From DASSUW01 sp963803335 (GTDB lineage: Bacteria; Actinomycetota; Thermoleophilia; Solirubrobacterales; Solirubrobacteraceae), in assembly GCA_963803335.1 (NCBI GenBank), contig CAWDME010000019.1, forward strand, positions 1 through 64,000: 64,000 nt of DNA. Direction: 5' to 3'. A model generated the notes under the pieces. That model was given only the letters and a program-made list of their open reading frames with translations. It was not told where the DNA came from and searched no databases. A program made the translations under genes and the position numbers. Shown one piece after another: positions 50,040-58,107 of the stretch (positions within the stretch are counted from its first letter, which is position 1; each line of letters begins with the position of its first letter).

Positions 50040-50684
50040 GTGCCGCCAGTCCTGATCGCCTCGCTGACGGACCCGCTCGTCCAGTTCGCCGTCGACGTGA
50101 TCGACAAGCTGGGCCTGCCGGGCGTGTTCGTGCTGATGCTCGCCGAGAGCGCGTGCATCCCGATCCCGTCGGAGGCGACCATGCTGTTCGCCGGCTTCAA
50201 CGTGTCCGACGGCGAGTTCTCACTGTTCGCGGCGGTCGCCGTGGGCGTGGCCGGCAACGTGATCGGCTCGTGGATCGCCTACGCCGTCGGGTACTTCGGC
50301 CGCGTCGACATCATCGAGAAGCACGGCCGCAAGCTGCACATCAAGCCCTCGCACCTGGCATGGGCCGACCGCTGGTTCCAGCGCTACGGCGACGCCACGG
50401 TGTTCTTCTCGCGGCTGCTGCCGATCATCCGCACGTTCATCTCGCTGCCCGCTGGCGTGGCGAAGATGCCGTTCTGGCGCTTCACGGTGCTGACGACCGC
50501 GGGCTGCATCCCGTGGGTGCTGATGCTCACGGTCATCGGCAAGGAGGCCGGAGACAACTGGGGCAAGTGGAAGGACAACCTCCACTACGTCGACTACGTC
50601 GTGATCGCGGCCATCCTCGCGGGGATCCTCTGGTTGCTCGTGCGCCGGCGGCGGGGCGCGCCGGCTGCCGATGCGCCGCGCTGA
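50040..50684 (+). CDS. DedA/SNARE-associated (VTT domain) membrane protein
   Basis: 214 residues from GTG 50040; earlier GTG 49965 would place a hairpin in the coding region. DedA motifs: GVFVLMLAESACIPIPSEATMLFAG (re-entrant loop with E-x-x-x-P-x-P-S/G-E) and FFSRLLPIIRTFISLPAGVAKM (the R-x3-P-x2-R loop). About five membrane segments. Some DedA proteins flip undecaprenyl phosphate or phosphatidylethanolamine. Overlap by 14 bases with uppP supports a shared role in lipid-carrier recycling. Confidence 0.9.
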   Translation: MPPVLIASLTDPLVQFAVDVIDKLGLPGVFVLMLAESACIPIPSEATMLFAGFNVSDGEFSLFAAVAVGVAGNVIGSWIAYAVGYFGRVDIIEKHGRKLHIKPSHLAWADRWFQRYGDATVFFSRLLPIIRTFISLPAGVAKMPFWRFTVLTTAGCIPWVLMLTVIGKEAGDNWGKWKDNLHYVDYVVIAAILAGILWLLVRRRRGAPAADAPR

Positions 50685-51417
50685 CGCGGTCGCGCTCGGG
50701 CTGATCCAAGGCCCGGCCGAGCTGCTCCCCGTGTCGTCCTCCGCGCATGTCGGGCTGCTGCTCGACCGCTGGGGCGTCGCCGGGGCGGAGCGCAAGGAGA
50801 TGGAGGTGGCGCTGCACGCGGGCACGGCGCTGGCGCTCGCCGTCTTCGACCGGCGGCGGCTGCGCTGGGGACTGCTGATCGCCGCCACGGCGCCGCCCGC
50901 GCTTGCCGGCCTGGCGTTCGAGCGGCCGATCGAGGAGCGGCTCGGCACGCCGGGGACGATCGCCGCGGGCCTCGTGCTCGGCGCGGTCGCGATGGTGCTC
51001 GCCGATCGCACGCCGCCACGGCGGGTCGAGGCCGACGCGCGCGACGGCCTCTGGCTCGGCGCCGCCCAGGCGCTGGCGCTGATCCCCGGCGTGTCGCGCA
51101 GCGGCGCGACACGCGCCATGGCCCGGGCGCGCGGCTTCGGCCGCGAGGACGCGGCGGCGCTGTCGCGCGAGGTCGCGCTGCCCGTGCTGCTGGGGGCGAC
51201 GGCGCTCAAGGGCGCGCGGCTGATCGCGCGCCGGCCCGACGCGGAGAGCGTGCGCGCGCTCGCCACGGCTGCGGCGGCGGCGGCGGTCTCGACGGCGGCG
51301 ACGCTGCGCGCCCAACGCCGGCTCGACAGCGCGACGCCGCTTGCCGCCTGGGCCGCGTACCGCACCGCGATCGCCGCGCTGATCGTCAGGGGCGTCTGGC
51401 AGGATCGGGACCGATGA
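50671..51417 (+). CDS. uppP: Undecaprenyl-diphosphatase (BacA/UppP family)
   Basis: 248 residues, about seven membrane segments. Active-site motif one as GLIQGPAELLPVSSSAH (Glu17, His26) and motif two as IPGVSRSGATRAMARARGF. Removes one phosphate from undecaprenyl diphosphate outside the membrane so the carrier can serve peptidoglycan and O-polymer synthesis again. Close to the surface-glycan genes, which need the carrier. Slightly short for the family (usually about 270). Its end overlaps purM by four bases (ATGA). Confidence 0.9.
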   Translation: MRRADAVALGLIQGPAELLPVSSSAHVGLLLDRWGVAGAERKEMEVALHAGTALALAVFDRRRLRWGLLIAATAPPALAGLAFERPIEERLGTPGTIAAGLVLGAVAMVLADRTPPRRVEADARDGLWLGAAQALALIPGVSRSGATRAMARARGFGREDAAALSREVALPVLLGATALKGARLIARRPDAESVRALATAAAAAAVSTAATLRAQRRLDSATPLAAWAAYRTAIAALIVRGVWQDRDR

Positions 51418-52448
51418 CCGACGCCTACGCCGCCTCGGGGGTCGACACGTCCGCCGCCGACGCCGGCGTGGCCGCGCTCGTCGACGTCCTGCGCACGGTC
51501 GAGACCGGCAAGTCCTCGCGCGTCGTCCCGCTGCCCGGCCACTTCGCAGCCGTCCTGCGCGTGGCGCCGAACCTGGGGATCGCCGTCGGCACCGACGGCG
51601 TCGGCTCGAAGCTGCTCGTCGCCGAGGCCACCGGCCGCCTGGACACCGTCGGGATCGACTGCGTGGCCATGAACGTCAATGACGTCGTGTGCGTCGGCGC
51701 CGAGCCGATCGCACTGCTCGACTACCTCGCCGTCGAGCAGCCCGACCCGGAGGCGATGCGGGCGATCGCCGTCGGCCTCAAGCGCGGCGCCGAGCTGGCC
51801 GGCGTCGAGATCCCCGGCGGCGAGGTCGCCGTGCTGCCGGAGCTGATCCGCGGGCACCCGTCTCCGCACGGGTTCGACCTCACGGCGGCGTGCTTCGGCA
51901 CCGTCGCGCTCGACGCGATCGTCAGCGGCGCAGACTGTGCGCCCGGCGACGCGGTGCTCGGCCTGCCGTCATCCGGCCTGCACTCCAACGGCTACTCGCT
52001 CGCCCGCCGCGCGCTGGCGGACCTTGCGCTCGACGCACGGCCGGAGGCGCTGGGCGGCGCCACGCTGGCCGACGCGCTGCTCGAGCCGACCGTGATCTAC
52101 GTCCGCGCGGTGCTGGACCTGCTCGGCTCGGGCCTGCCGGTGCACGGCCTCGCGCACATCACCGGCGGCGGGCTGCAGAACCTGGTGCGCCTCAATGCCG
52201 ACATCGGCTTCGAGATCTCCGACCCGCTGCCGGTCCCCCCGATCTTCGGCCTCGTGCAGGACCATGGGGACGTCGCCGAGGCCGAGATGTGGGACGTCTT
52301 CAACATGGGCTGCGGCTTCTGCGTCGTGGTGCCCGAGAGCGCCGCCGAGCCGGCGGCAACGCAGCTCGCGCAGCAGCACCCCGGCACGCGACGGATCGGC
52401 ACGGTCACCGATCGCGCCGGCCGCGCCTACGTCTCGTCCTCGTCCTGA
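51414..52448 (+). CDS. purM: Phosphoribosylformylglycinamidine cyclo-ligase (AIR synthase)
   Basis: 344 residues. AIR synthase fold: YAASGVDTSAADAGVAALVDVL, GTDGVGSKLLVA, CVAMNVNDVVCVGAEPIALLDYLAVE (ATP/metal region), IPGGEVAVLPELI and GLPSSGLHSNGYSLARR, HGLAHITGGGLQNLVRL. It makes aminoimidazole ribotide from FGAM with ATP, purine step five. Normal length. Coupled to uppP by ATGA, which is not a usual purine operon. Its last 22 bases are overlapped on the other strand by a small coiled-coil gene. Confidence 0.95.
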   Translation: MTDAYAASGVDTSAADAGVAALVDVLRTVETGKSSRVVPLPGHFAAVLRVAPNLGIAVGTDGVGSKLLVAEATGRLDTVGIDCVAMNVNDVVCVGAEPIALLDYLAVEQPDPEAMRAIAVGLKRGAELAGVEIPGGEVAVLPELIRGHPSPHGFDLTAACFGTVALDAIVSGADCAPGDAVLGLPSSGLHSNGYSLARRALADLALDARPEALGGATLADALLEPTVIYVRAVLDLLGSGLPVHGLAHITGGGLQNLVRLNADIGFEISDPLPVPPIFGLVQDHGDVAEAEMWDVFNMGCGFCVVVPESAAEPAATQLAQQHPGTRRIGTVTDRAGRAYVSSSS

Positions 52449-52582
52449 TCGCCGAGCGCGCCCGGGACGCTCGAGTCGCCCTTCTTGCGCTCCCAGTCCT
52501 TGCGAACGTCCTCGATCTCCTCCTCGAGCTTGTCCGCGCGCTCCTGCATCTCCTCGACCTCGCGCTCGGGCTCCTCGGTCAC
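52427..52582 (-). CDS. 51-residue acidic coiled-coil protein
   Basis: GTG 52582 overlaps the upstream stop (GTGA), with GGAG 7-8 bases ahead. Nearly all residues 2-35 are charged in a heptad-like pattern: TEEPEREVEEMQERAD, KLEEEIEDVRKDWERKK, then an acidic tail GDQDEDET. It reads antisense across the last 22 bases of purM. Third Asp/Glu of the overlap with reading phase and coupling support a true gene. Function unknown; probably works with the similar small protein upstream. Confidence 0.65.
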   Translation of the reverse strand: MTEEPEREVEEMQERADKLEEEIEDVRKDWERKKGDSSVPGALGDQDEDET

Positions 52583-52773
52583 TCCAGCTCCTCCTCGGAC
52601 TTCGCGCGCTCGTCGAGCTTCCTCTTGAGGTACGCGGCGCGCTCGGCGCGGCGGTCGTGCGTGTGTTCCTCGGCGGCCTCGGTCGAGTCGCGTGCCTGGT
52701 CGCGCTCGGCGAGCTCGCGCTGGACCTGCTCGATCTGCAGTTCCTCGGTCTTGGGGTCAGCCACGACGCTCAC
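52579..52773 (-). CDS. 64-residue charged coiled-coil protein
   Basis: GTG 52773 overlaps the aldo/keto reductase stop (GTGA); GTG 52764 is an alternative giving ADPKTEELQ as N-terminus. Helical and charged throughout: KTEELQIEQVQRELAERDQARD, HTHDRRAERAAYLKRKLDERAKSEEELE. It ends in the four-base overlap with the second small gene. Two tiny coiled-coil proteins coupled in line could form a heteromeric helix bundle. Unknown function. Confidence 0.65.
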   Translation of the reverse strand: MSVVADPKTEELQIEQVQRELAERDQARDSTEAAEEHTHDRRAERAAYLKRKLDERAKSEEELE

Positions 52774-53624
52774 AGCGTAGGCCACCGGCTCGGATCGAGA
52801 AGCGCCGGCGGGACGTCGGCGCTCCAGCCGGGCGGCGGGAGCGCGCCGCCGGCGAGCACGGCGCGCAGCTCGGCGGCGTCGCGCGGGCCGAGCAGGACCG
52901 AGGCGATGCCCGGCTGGGCGGCGGCGAACGCAGCGGCGACCGGCGCCAGGGCGGCCCACTCGACCCCGGCCGCGCGCCGCAGCTCGTCGGCCGCCGCAGC
53001 CAGCGGCGCGAACGCGCCGGCCAGCTCGCGGCCCGCCGCGCTGAGCACGCCGCGCAGCAGCACCGAACGCGCGATCACCGTTGTGCCGGCCGCAGCCGCT
53101 GCGGGCAGCACAGCCCGCTCCGGGCGGCGATCGAGCGCGCTGTAGGCGACCTGCACGGCGTCAAGCCGCGGCTCGGCGACGACGGCGAGCGCCGCCTCCT
53201 CGCCGTAGACGGTGGCGCCGAGCGCGTGCACGAGGCCCTCGGCGCGCAGCGCGTCCATGGCGTCGACGACGTCGCCCTCCAGCAGTTCCGGCGTGGCGTT
53301 GTGGATCTGCAGCAGATCGATCCGGTCGCGCCGCAGGGCGGCCAGGCTCGCCTCGACCGACGCGCGGACCTCGCCGGGCCCGAGCTTGGTCGCGATGACG
53401 CACGGGGCGCCCGCCGCGACCTCGCCCACGAGCGCCTCGGCGCCGTCGTACGCGGGCGCGGTGTCGATGAACGCGATGCCGGCCGCCAGCGCGGCCTCGA
53501 TCGTGCGGGCTGCCTGCGCCCGATCCGGCGGTCGCCGGTCGCGCCCGGGGGCGCCGTACGGGAGCACCATCGCCGCGGTGCCGAGGCCGAACGGCGAGAG
53601 CTCCAGGCCGCGAACCGTGTTCAT
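52770..53624 (-). CDS. Aldo/keto reductase
   Basis: 284 residues, TIM-barrel AKR. N-terminal SPFGLGTAAMVLPYG, catalytic Asp54 and Tyr59 in FIDTAPAYDGAE, the Lys in IATKLGPGEV, RIDLLQIHNATPEL (His site), and a late SVLLGPRDAAELR. NADP-dependent reduction of an aldehyde or ketone; the substrate is unknown. Lacks part of the C-terminal cofactor lid compared with 320-residue members. First gene of a three-gene unit with two small coiled-coil ORFs; diverges from pseB. Confidence 0.85.
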   Translation of the reverse strand: MNTVRGLELSPFGLGTAAMVLPYGAPGRDRRPPDRAQAARTIEAALAAGIAFIDTAPAYDGAEALVGEVAAGAPCVIATKLGPGEVRASVEASLAALRRDRIDLLQIHNATPELLEGDVVDAMDALRAEGLVHALGATVYGEEAALAVVAEPRLDAVQVAYSALDRRPERAVLPAAAAAGTTVIARSVLLRGVLSAAGRELAGAFAPLAAAADELRRAAGVEWAALAPVAAAFAAAQPGIASVLLGPRDAAELRAVLAGGALPPPGWSADVPPALLDPSRWPTL

Positions 53625-53668
53625 CCCGCCAAGATGACAACTACACTCCGCCTTCGCGCGGGCGGCCC

Positions 53669-54679
53669 ATGAACCTCGACGGCAAGACTCTCCTCATCAC
53701 CGGTGCGACCGGCTCGTTCGGGTCCGCGTTCACGCGCACCGTGCTCGATCGCTACGACGTCGAGGCGGTACGGCTGTTCAGCCGCGACGAGCTCAAGCAG
53801 TCGCAGCTCGAGCGATCGCTCAGCGACAGCCGCGTGCGGCCGCTGCTCGGCGACGTGCGCGACCGCGACCGCCTGCGCCTCGCCACCCGCGGCATCGACG
53901 TGATCGTGCACGCGGCGGCGCTCAAGCAGGTGCCGGCGTGCGAGTACAACCCGTTCGAGGCCGTCCAGACCAATGTGATCGGCGCCCAGAACGTGATCTC
54001 GGCGGCGATCGACAACGACGTGCCGCTCACCCTCGCGCTCAGCACCGACAAGGCCGTCAACCCGGTCAACCTGTACGGCGCCACGAAGCTGTGCGCCGAG
54101 AAGCTGTTCGCGCAGGCGATGGCGTACGCCGGCGGCGGCCCCGCCCGCTTCGCCTGCGTGCGGTACGGCAACGTGGTCGGCAGCCGCGGCAGCGTGGTGC
54201 CGATCTTCCGCGAGCAGGCCGCGACCGGCGTGGTCGAGGTCACCGACGAGCGGATGACGCGCTTCTGGATCACGCTCGACCAGGCGGTCGACTTCGTCCT
54301 CACCTGCATGGGGATGGTCAAGGGCGGCGAGGTGTTCGTGCCCAAGAGCCCGAGCATGCGCGTGGTCGACGTCGCTGCCACGCTCGCCCCAGAGGCCGAG
54401 CAGCGAGTGGTCGGCATCCGCCCCGGCGAGAAGCTGCACGAAGTCCTGCTGACCGAGGACGAGGCGCGTCACGCGTACGACCTCGGCGACCGCTACGTGA
54501 TCGTGCCGCAGGCGCTCAACGGCACCGTGCCCGGGCACGACCGCGGCGCGCCGCTGCCGGTAGGCTTCCACTTCTCCTCCGACGGCAACGCGACCTGGCT
54601 TGACGCCGGGGAGCTGCTGGCGATGGCGAGCACCATCCCGGCGACCAACGGCACGGTTGCGCCCGGCTGGGAGGCCTAA
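53669..54679 (+). CDS. pseB: UDP-N-acetylglucosamine 4,6-dehydratase (inverting), PseB-like
   Basis: 336 residues, normal for PseB. NADP site ITGATGSFG (10-18), catalytic STDKAVNPVNLYGATK with Asp127, Lys128, Tyr136 and Lys140, substrate-side VIVHAAALKQVP and ACEYNPFEAVQTNVIGAQNV, VRYGNVVGSRGSVVPIF. Forms UDP-2-acetamido-2,6-dideoxy-beta-L-arabino-4-hexulose in pseudaminic acid and related sugar routes. Unlike the CapD-type gene in this window it is soluble and keeps Tyr. TACACT at 53642-53647 may be its -10. Head of the sugar cluster. Confidence 0.92.
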   Translation: MNLDGKTLLITGATGSFGSAFTRTVLDRYDVEAVRLFSRDELKQSQLERSLSDSRVRPLLGDVRDRDRLRLATRGIDVIVHAAALKQVPACEYNPFEAVQTNVIGAQNVISAAIDNDVPLTLALSTDKAVNPVNLYGATKLCAEKLFAQAMAYAGGGPARFACVRYGNVVGSRGSVVPIFREQAATGVVEVTDERMTRFWITLDQAVDFVLTCMGMVKGGEVFVPKSPSMRVVDVAATLAPEAEQRVVGIRPGEKLHEVLLTEDEARHAYDLGDRYVIVPQALNGTVPGHDRGAPLPVGFHFSSDGNATWLDAGELLAMASTIPATNGTVAPGWEA

Positions 54680-54712
54680 AGCACCACCGCGCGGCGCCGA
54701 TCACGGGGGTTG

Positions 54713-56023
54713 ATGGGCTCCGTCTCCCTCAAAATCGCCGTCAAGGACCACCTCGGCAAGTCGCTGCCGATCGCCGCCGCCCTCCAGCGCGCCGGCCACC
54801 GCCTCGTGGGCCGCGATCAGGTGCCCGACGTGCTGCTGATCGACACCGACGTGCCGATCCTCGGCTATCGCGAGTTCATCGACCGCTACAAGGACATGGG
54901 CGCCAAGGTCCTGCTGTACCCGCACGGCGCCAACATCGCCACCGGCTACGACGGCCTGTACGAACCGTACGAGGGCGTCGACGGCAACCTGGTCAGCGCG
55001 CCCGGCCACGCCGAGGTGCTGCGCCGGCTCGGCTACCCGATGCCGACGTACGTGGTCGGCTGGTCGCTCAGCGAGCAGGCGCCGTTCCGCGCCACCGACG
55101 AGATCCGCCACGTCGTGTTCGCCCCCACGCATCCCTCCGGCTGGGGCACGCTCGCCGACGACGCCCGCGAGGCGAGCGCCGAGACGTACGCCCGCCTGCT
55201 CGAAGGGCCGTGGCACCTCACCGTCCGCCACATCGGCACGCTCGAGCAGAACGGCCTCTGGCACGCCGACGGCGTTGACTACGTGCAGGGCAACTTTGAG
55301 ATGTCGTTCGCCGAGATGGACGCCGCCGACGTGGTGGTGGCCGGCGACGGCACGTACCCGATGCTGGCGATCGCCCGCGGCATCCCGACCGTGCTGAGCA
55401 TGATCAAGAGCGAGGACGAGCACCCGTCCGAGCTGGCGTTCGGCCTGCCCGGCGAGACGCCGGTGCCGCGCCGCAACTACGACCGCTACCGCGACTACAT
55501 GCGATACCCATTCGACATGAGCTGCGGCCCGGCCGACGAGGTCCTGCACGCCGCCGCGCGCGGCGAGCAGCCGATCGCCGACTACCGGCGGCGCTTCGTC
55601 GGCGCTCCGCTCGACCCGCAGGTCGCCTCGCGCGCCGTGCAGCGCGTCGTCGCCGGTGCGACCGCGCCCGCGATCGACGCGACACGCCGCTTCACCGTCA
55701 CCGCCTTCGCCGACGAGCTGCGTGAGCGGCCGGAGCTGCTGCGCGCGTATGTCAACGACTTCGGCCCGCAGGACGACGCCAGCCTGATCCTCTGGGGCCC
55801 GGGCCGCGAAGAGGCGCCGCTGCTGGCGCTGGTCGAGGAGACGATCGCCGCCGCCGGGATCGACGACTCACAGCTGGGCGACGTGCTGCTGCTGCCCGGC
55901 GCGATGTCGGCCGCCGTCGACGCCGCGCTGGCCGAGCGCTCGAACGCGGTGCTCAGCGACTGGCCGGCCGTCGGCCGGCTGGGCGCGCTGCCGCGCTACG
56001 AGGCGGCCGCGCTCGCCGCCTGA
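54713..56023 (+). CDS. GT-B-like glycan protein (CDP-glycerol glycerophosphotransferase-like fold)
   Basis: 436 residues from ATG 54713 with GGGGG upstream. The first half alternates strands and helices (LKIAVKDHLGKSLPIAAALQRAGHRLVG, VLLIDTDVPILGYREF, KVLLYPHGANIATGYDGLYEP). The second half has the nucleotide-binding look of GT-B enzymes (HVVFAPTHPSGWGTL, ADVVVAGDGTYPMLAIARGIPTVLSMI). The C-terminal quarter (ITAFADELR-like helices) is unassigned. Lies 33 bases after pseB and probably co-transcribed. A transferase for sugar or polyol phosphate is likely but unproven. Confidence 0.6.
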   Translation: MGSVSLKIAVKDHLGKSLPIAAALQRAGHRLVGRDQVPDVLLIDTDVPILGYREFIDRYKDMGAKVLLYPHGANIATGYDGLYEPYEGVDGNLVSAPGHAEVLRRLGYPMPTYVVGWSLSEQAPFRATDEIRHVVFAPTHPSGWGTLADDAREASAETYARLLEGPWHLTVRHIGTLEQNGLWHADGVDYVQGNFEMSFAEMDAADVVVAGDGTYPMLAIARGIPTVLSMIKSEDEHPSELAFGLPGETPVPRRNYDRYRDYMRYPFDMSCGPADEVLHAAARGEQPIADYRRRFVGAPLDPQVASRAVQRVVAGATAPAIDATRRFTVTAFADELRERPELLRAYVNDFGPQDDASLILWGPGREEAPLLALVEETIAAAGIDDSQLGDVLLLPGAMSAAVDAALAERSNAVLSDWPAVGRLGALPRYEAAALAA

Positions 56024-56148
56024 GCGTGGAGCCGGGCCGTGTACTCGTGCAGGTTCGGCCACACGCCGATGTCAGTGCGCTCGATCCACACGTGCCCGAG
56101 CGCGGGGTGGCGGTCGAACACCGCCAGGCAGCCCCAGTGTGCCGTCAA
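55996..56148 (-). CDS. 50-residue ORF coupled to the GH57-like gene
   Basis: TTG 56148 overlaps the TGA of the GH57-like gene (TTGA). Encodes TAHWGCLAVFDRHPALGHVW, IERTDIGVWPNLHEYTARLH and an Ala/Ser tail. Unusual residue use (three Trp, four His in 50) with the neighbours' codon bias suggests real coding. It overlaps the 3' end of the convergent GT-B-like gene by 28 bases. It may also be a C-terminal extension separated by a stop. Confidence 0.5.
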   Translation of the reverse strand: MTAHWGCLAVFDRHPALGHVWIERTDIGVWPNLHEYTARLHAQAASAAAS

Positions 56149-58064
56149 GCGGTCGGCTCGGCGCCGATGCTCACGCGCAGCCGCTGCGGCTCCGGGCGCG
56201 GGATCGGCCCGCGCCGCGTGTCGTCGGCCTCGGTGAGGCTGAGGACGAGCCGGAACAGGTAGCGGTCCCCGGACGGCGCGAGCCGCACGAGCCCGAGCGG
56301 CTTGCAGCACGCCTGGTCGATCTGCACGCGAATCGTGCGCCGGGCATCGCCGAGCAACACCACCCCCTCGGTGGCACCGAGCCCCTGGGCGCTCGACACG
56401 AGCGCCGAGACCGGCGCCCCGTGATCGAACGCCGCGCCGGCGAGGTCGTGGTGCTCGAGCCGCTCGCCGCCGTTGTGGGTGGCGTAGTAGAGCGTCGCCG
56501 CGTCGAACGCCTCCGGGTGCAGCGTCACGTACGCGCCGCGCAGCGAGCCGGGCGGGAGCTCGGGCCAGCGCAGCGTCGTCTCGATCTGCACGCGGTCGCC
56601 CGCGACGGTGACGACCTTCTCGATCGGCCCGAAGTCCGTGTCGACAGTGCCCCAGGCCCGGACGCCACCGTCGGTAAGCGCCGCGAACACCGGCTCGACC
56701 GGCTCGAGGTCGGTGCCCTTGTGGCGCAGCGGCGATTCCTGCACCGTGCTGCCCGAGTACCAGTCGGCGCCGAGCTCGATCGTCGGGAAGTAGCCGTGCT
56801 CGAGCGTGCCGATCAGCACGTCGCCGCCGAGCCGCGCGTCGCGGAACGACTCGACCGCAAGCCCGCGGCGGGCGTTGAGCACGACGTCGAGGTCGCCGGC
56901 GCAGACGCGCCACAGCCGTCCCTCGCGCGTGACGCCGGGCGGTATGTCGCCGGTGTCCGGCGCGGGCGGCGCGGCCGCCGGTGCCGCCACGCCGAGGCGG
57001 CGCTCGCACGCCGCCAGCTCAGCCTGCATCGCCTCCCAGCGCGGCTCGGTGATGTGGGTGCGGAAGTCCGACGCCCACAGCGCGCACAGCTGCCGCCACG
57101 CCTCGGCATCGCCGGAGCCGCGCAGGCGGTCGTAGACCCGCCAGCAGCGCGTGTTGATGCCGACGTCGTCGCGGCCGGTGACCGCCCAGCGGCCGATGTT
57201 GTACTTGTCCTGCTTCTTGACCGGCACCGGGTAAGCGGGCGCCTCGAGCACGAGCTCGCGCCCCGCGCCGAGATCCAGCACGTCGCTCGGCAGCGCCGAG
57301 TCGTCCATCGCGGCGAGCGCCGTCAGCCCCTCGGCGATGCGGTCCCACTCGCCCTCCTGGGCCGCCGGCTCGGCGGCGAAGCGCCCCGGCCGGTGGTCGA
57401 ACACCTCGGCGTCGTTGGCGTAGAGCAGCAGCGCGCCGCTGCCGGCCACGGCTTCGCGCACGAACTCGACGTACGGCTCGAGCGCGAGCTCGCGATGCGC
57501 GTAGCGCTGGAACTTCTGGAACGCGATCGACTCGCTCCACACCACGGGCAGGCTGCTGCCGTCGGCTCCCCGCGCGCGCTGCGGTCCGCGCCGCAGTGCG
57601 GGCGGCCAGTCGGGATGCGATCGGTAGGCGTTGTCCCAGTCGGCGACGATCCCCTCGTAGCCGGCCTGCGCGAACAGCGGCACGAGCCCGGGCGAGTAGG
57701 CCTGCTCGGCGAGCAGGGCGAGCCGGGGGCGCAGGCCGAGCAGCCGCTCGTAGACCTCCAGCCCCAGCCGCAGGTTCCAGCGATTGACCTCGGCCGGGAG
57801 CAGCGGCGCGGCGCACTGCGCATAGCCGCTGCCGACCACCTCCACGCGCCCCTCGGCAACCAGCTCGGCCGCCGCCGCGAGCCAGGCGCCGTCGATCTCC
57901 GCGATCTGCTCGAGCGTCCAACCCGGCGCCTCGAAGGCGACCGGGAACGGCGTGCGGCGCGCGAGCTCGAGCATCGGCCAGTAGCAGCGCTGCACGATCT
58001 CCGGCCGCCGCTCGGCCGGCAGCGACGAGAACGCCAGGTTCAGGTGGAACAGGCAGACCAGCAC
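56145..58064 (-). CDS. GH57-family glycoside hydrolase-like protein
   Basis: 639 residues from GTG 58064. N-terminal GH57 (beta/alpha)7 domain: VLVCLFHLNLAFSSLP, VEVVGSGYAQCAAPLLP, the nucleophile Glu in ALLAEQAYSPGLVPLF and an acidic partner in LLLYANDAEVFDHRPG. The C-terminal half (about 370-639) is a beta-sandwich like that of alpha-mannosidase/GH57 enzymes (LHPEAFDAATLYYATHNGGE, GVVLLGDARRTIRVQIDQACCK). No signal peptide, so it is cytoplasmic and may trim or transfer glycans rather than digest food. Diverges from the methyltransferase gene. Confidence 0.82.
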   Translation of the reverse strand: MLVCLFHLNLAFSSLPAERRPEIVQRCYWPMLELARRTPFPVAFEAPGWTLEQIAEIDGAWLAAAAELVAEGRVEVVGSGYAQCAAPLLPAEVNRWNLRLGLEVYERLLGLRPRLALLAEQAYSPGLVPLFAQAGYEGIVADWDNAYRSHPDWPPALRRGPQRARGADGSSLPVVWSESIAFQKFQRYAHRELALEPYVEFVREAVAGSGALLLYANDAEVFDHRPGRFAAEPAAQEGEWDRIAEGLTALAAMDDSALPSDVLDLGAGRELVLEAPAYPVPVKKQDKYNIGRWAVTGRDDVGINTRCWRVYDRLRGSGDAEAWRQLCALWASDFRTHITEPRWEAMQAELAACERRLGVAAPAAAPPAPDTGDIPPGVTREGRLWRVCAGDLDVVLNARRGLAVESFRDARLGGDVLIGTLEHGYFPTIELGADWYSGSTVQESPLRHKGTDLEPVEPVFAALTDGGVRAWGTVDTDFGPIEKVVTVAGDRVQIETTLRWPELPPGSLRGAYVTLHPEAFDAATLYYATHNGGERLEHHDLAGAAFDHGAPVSALVSSAQGLGATEGVVLLGDARRTIRVQIDQACCKPLGLVRLAPSGDRYLFRLVLSLTEADDTRRGPIPRPEPQRLRVSIGAEPTA

Positions 58065-58107
58065 GGCGGCCGAGACTAGACTGGCCCGCCGATGTGCGCG
58101 TGGGCAC

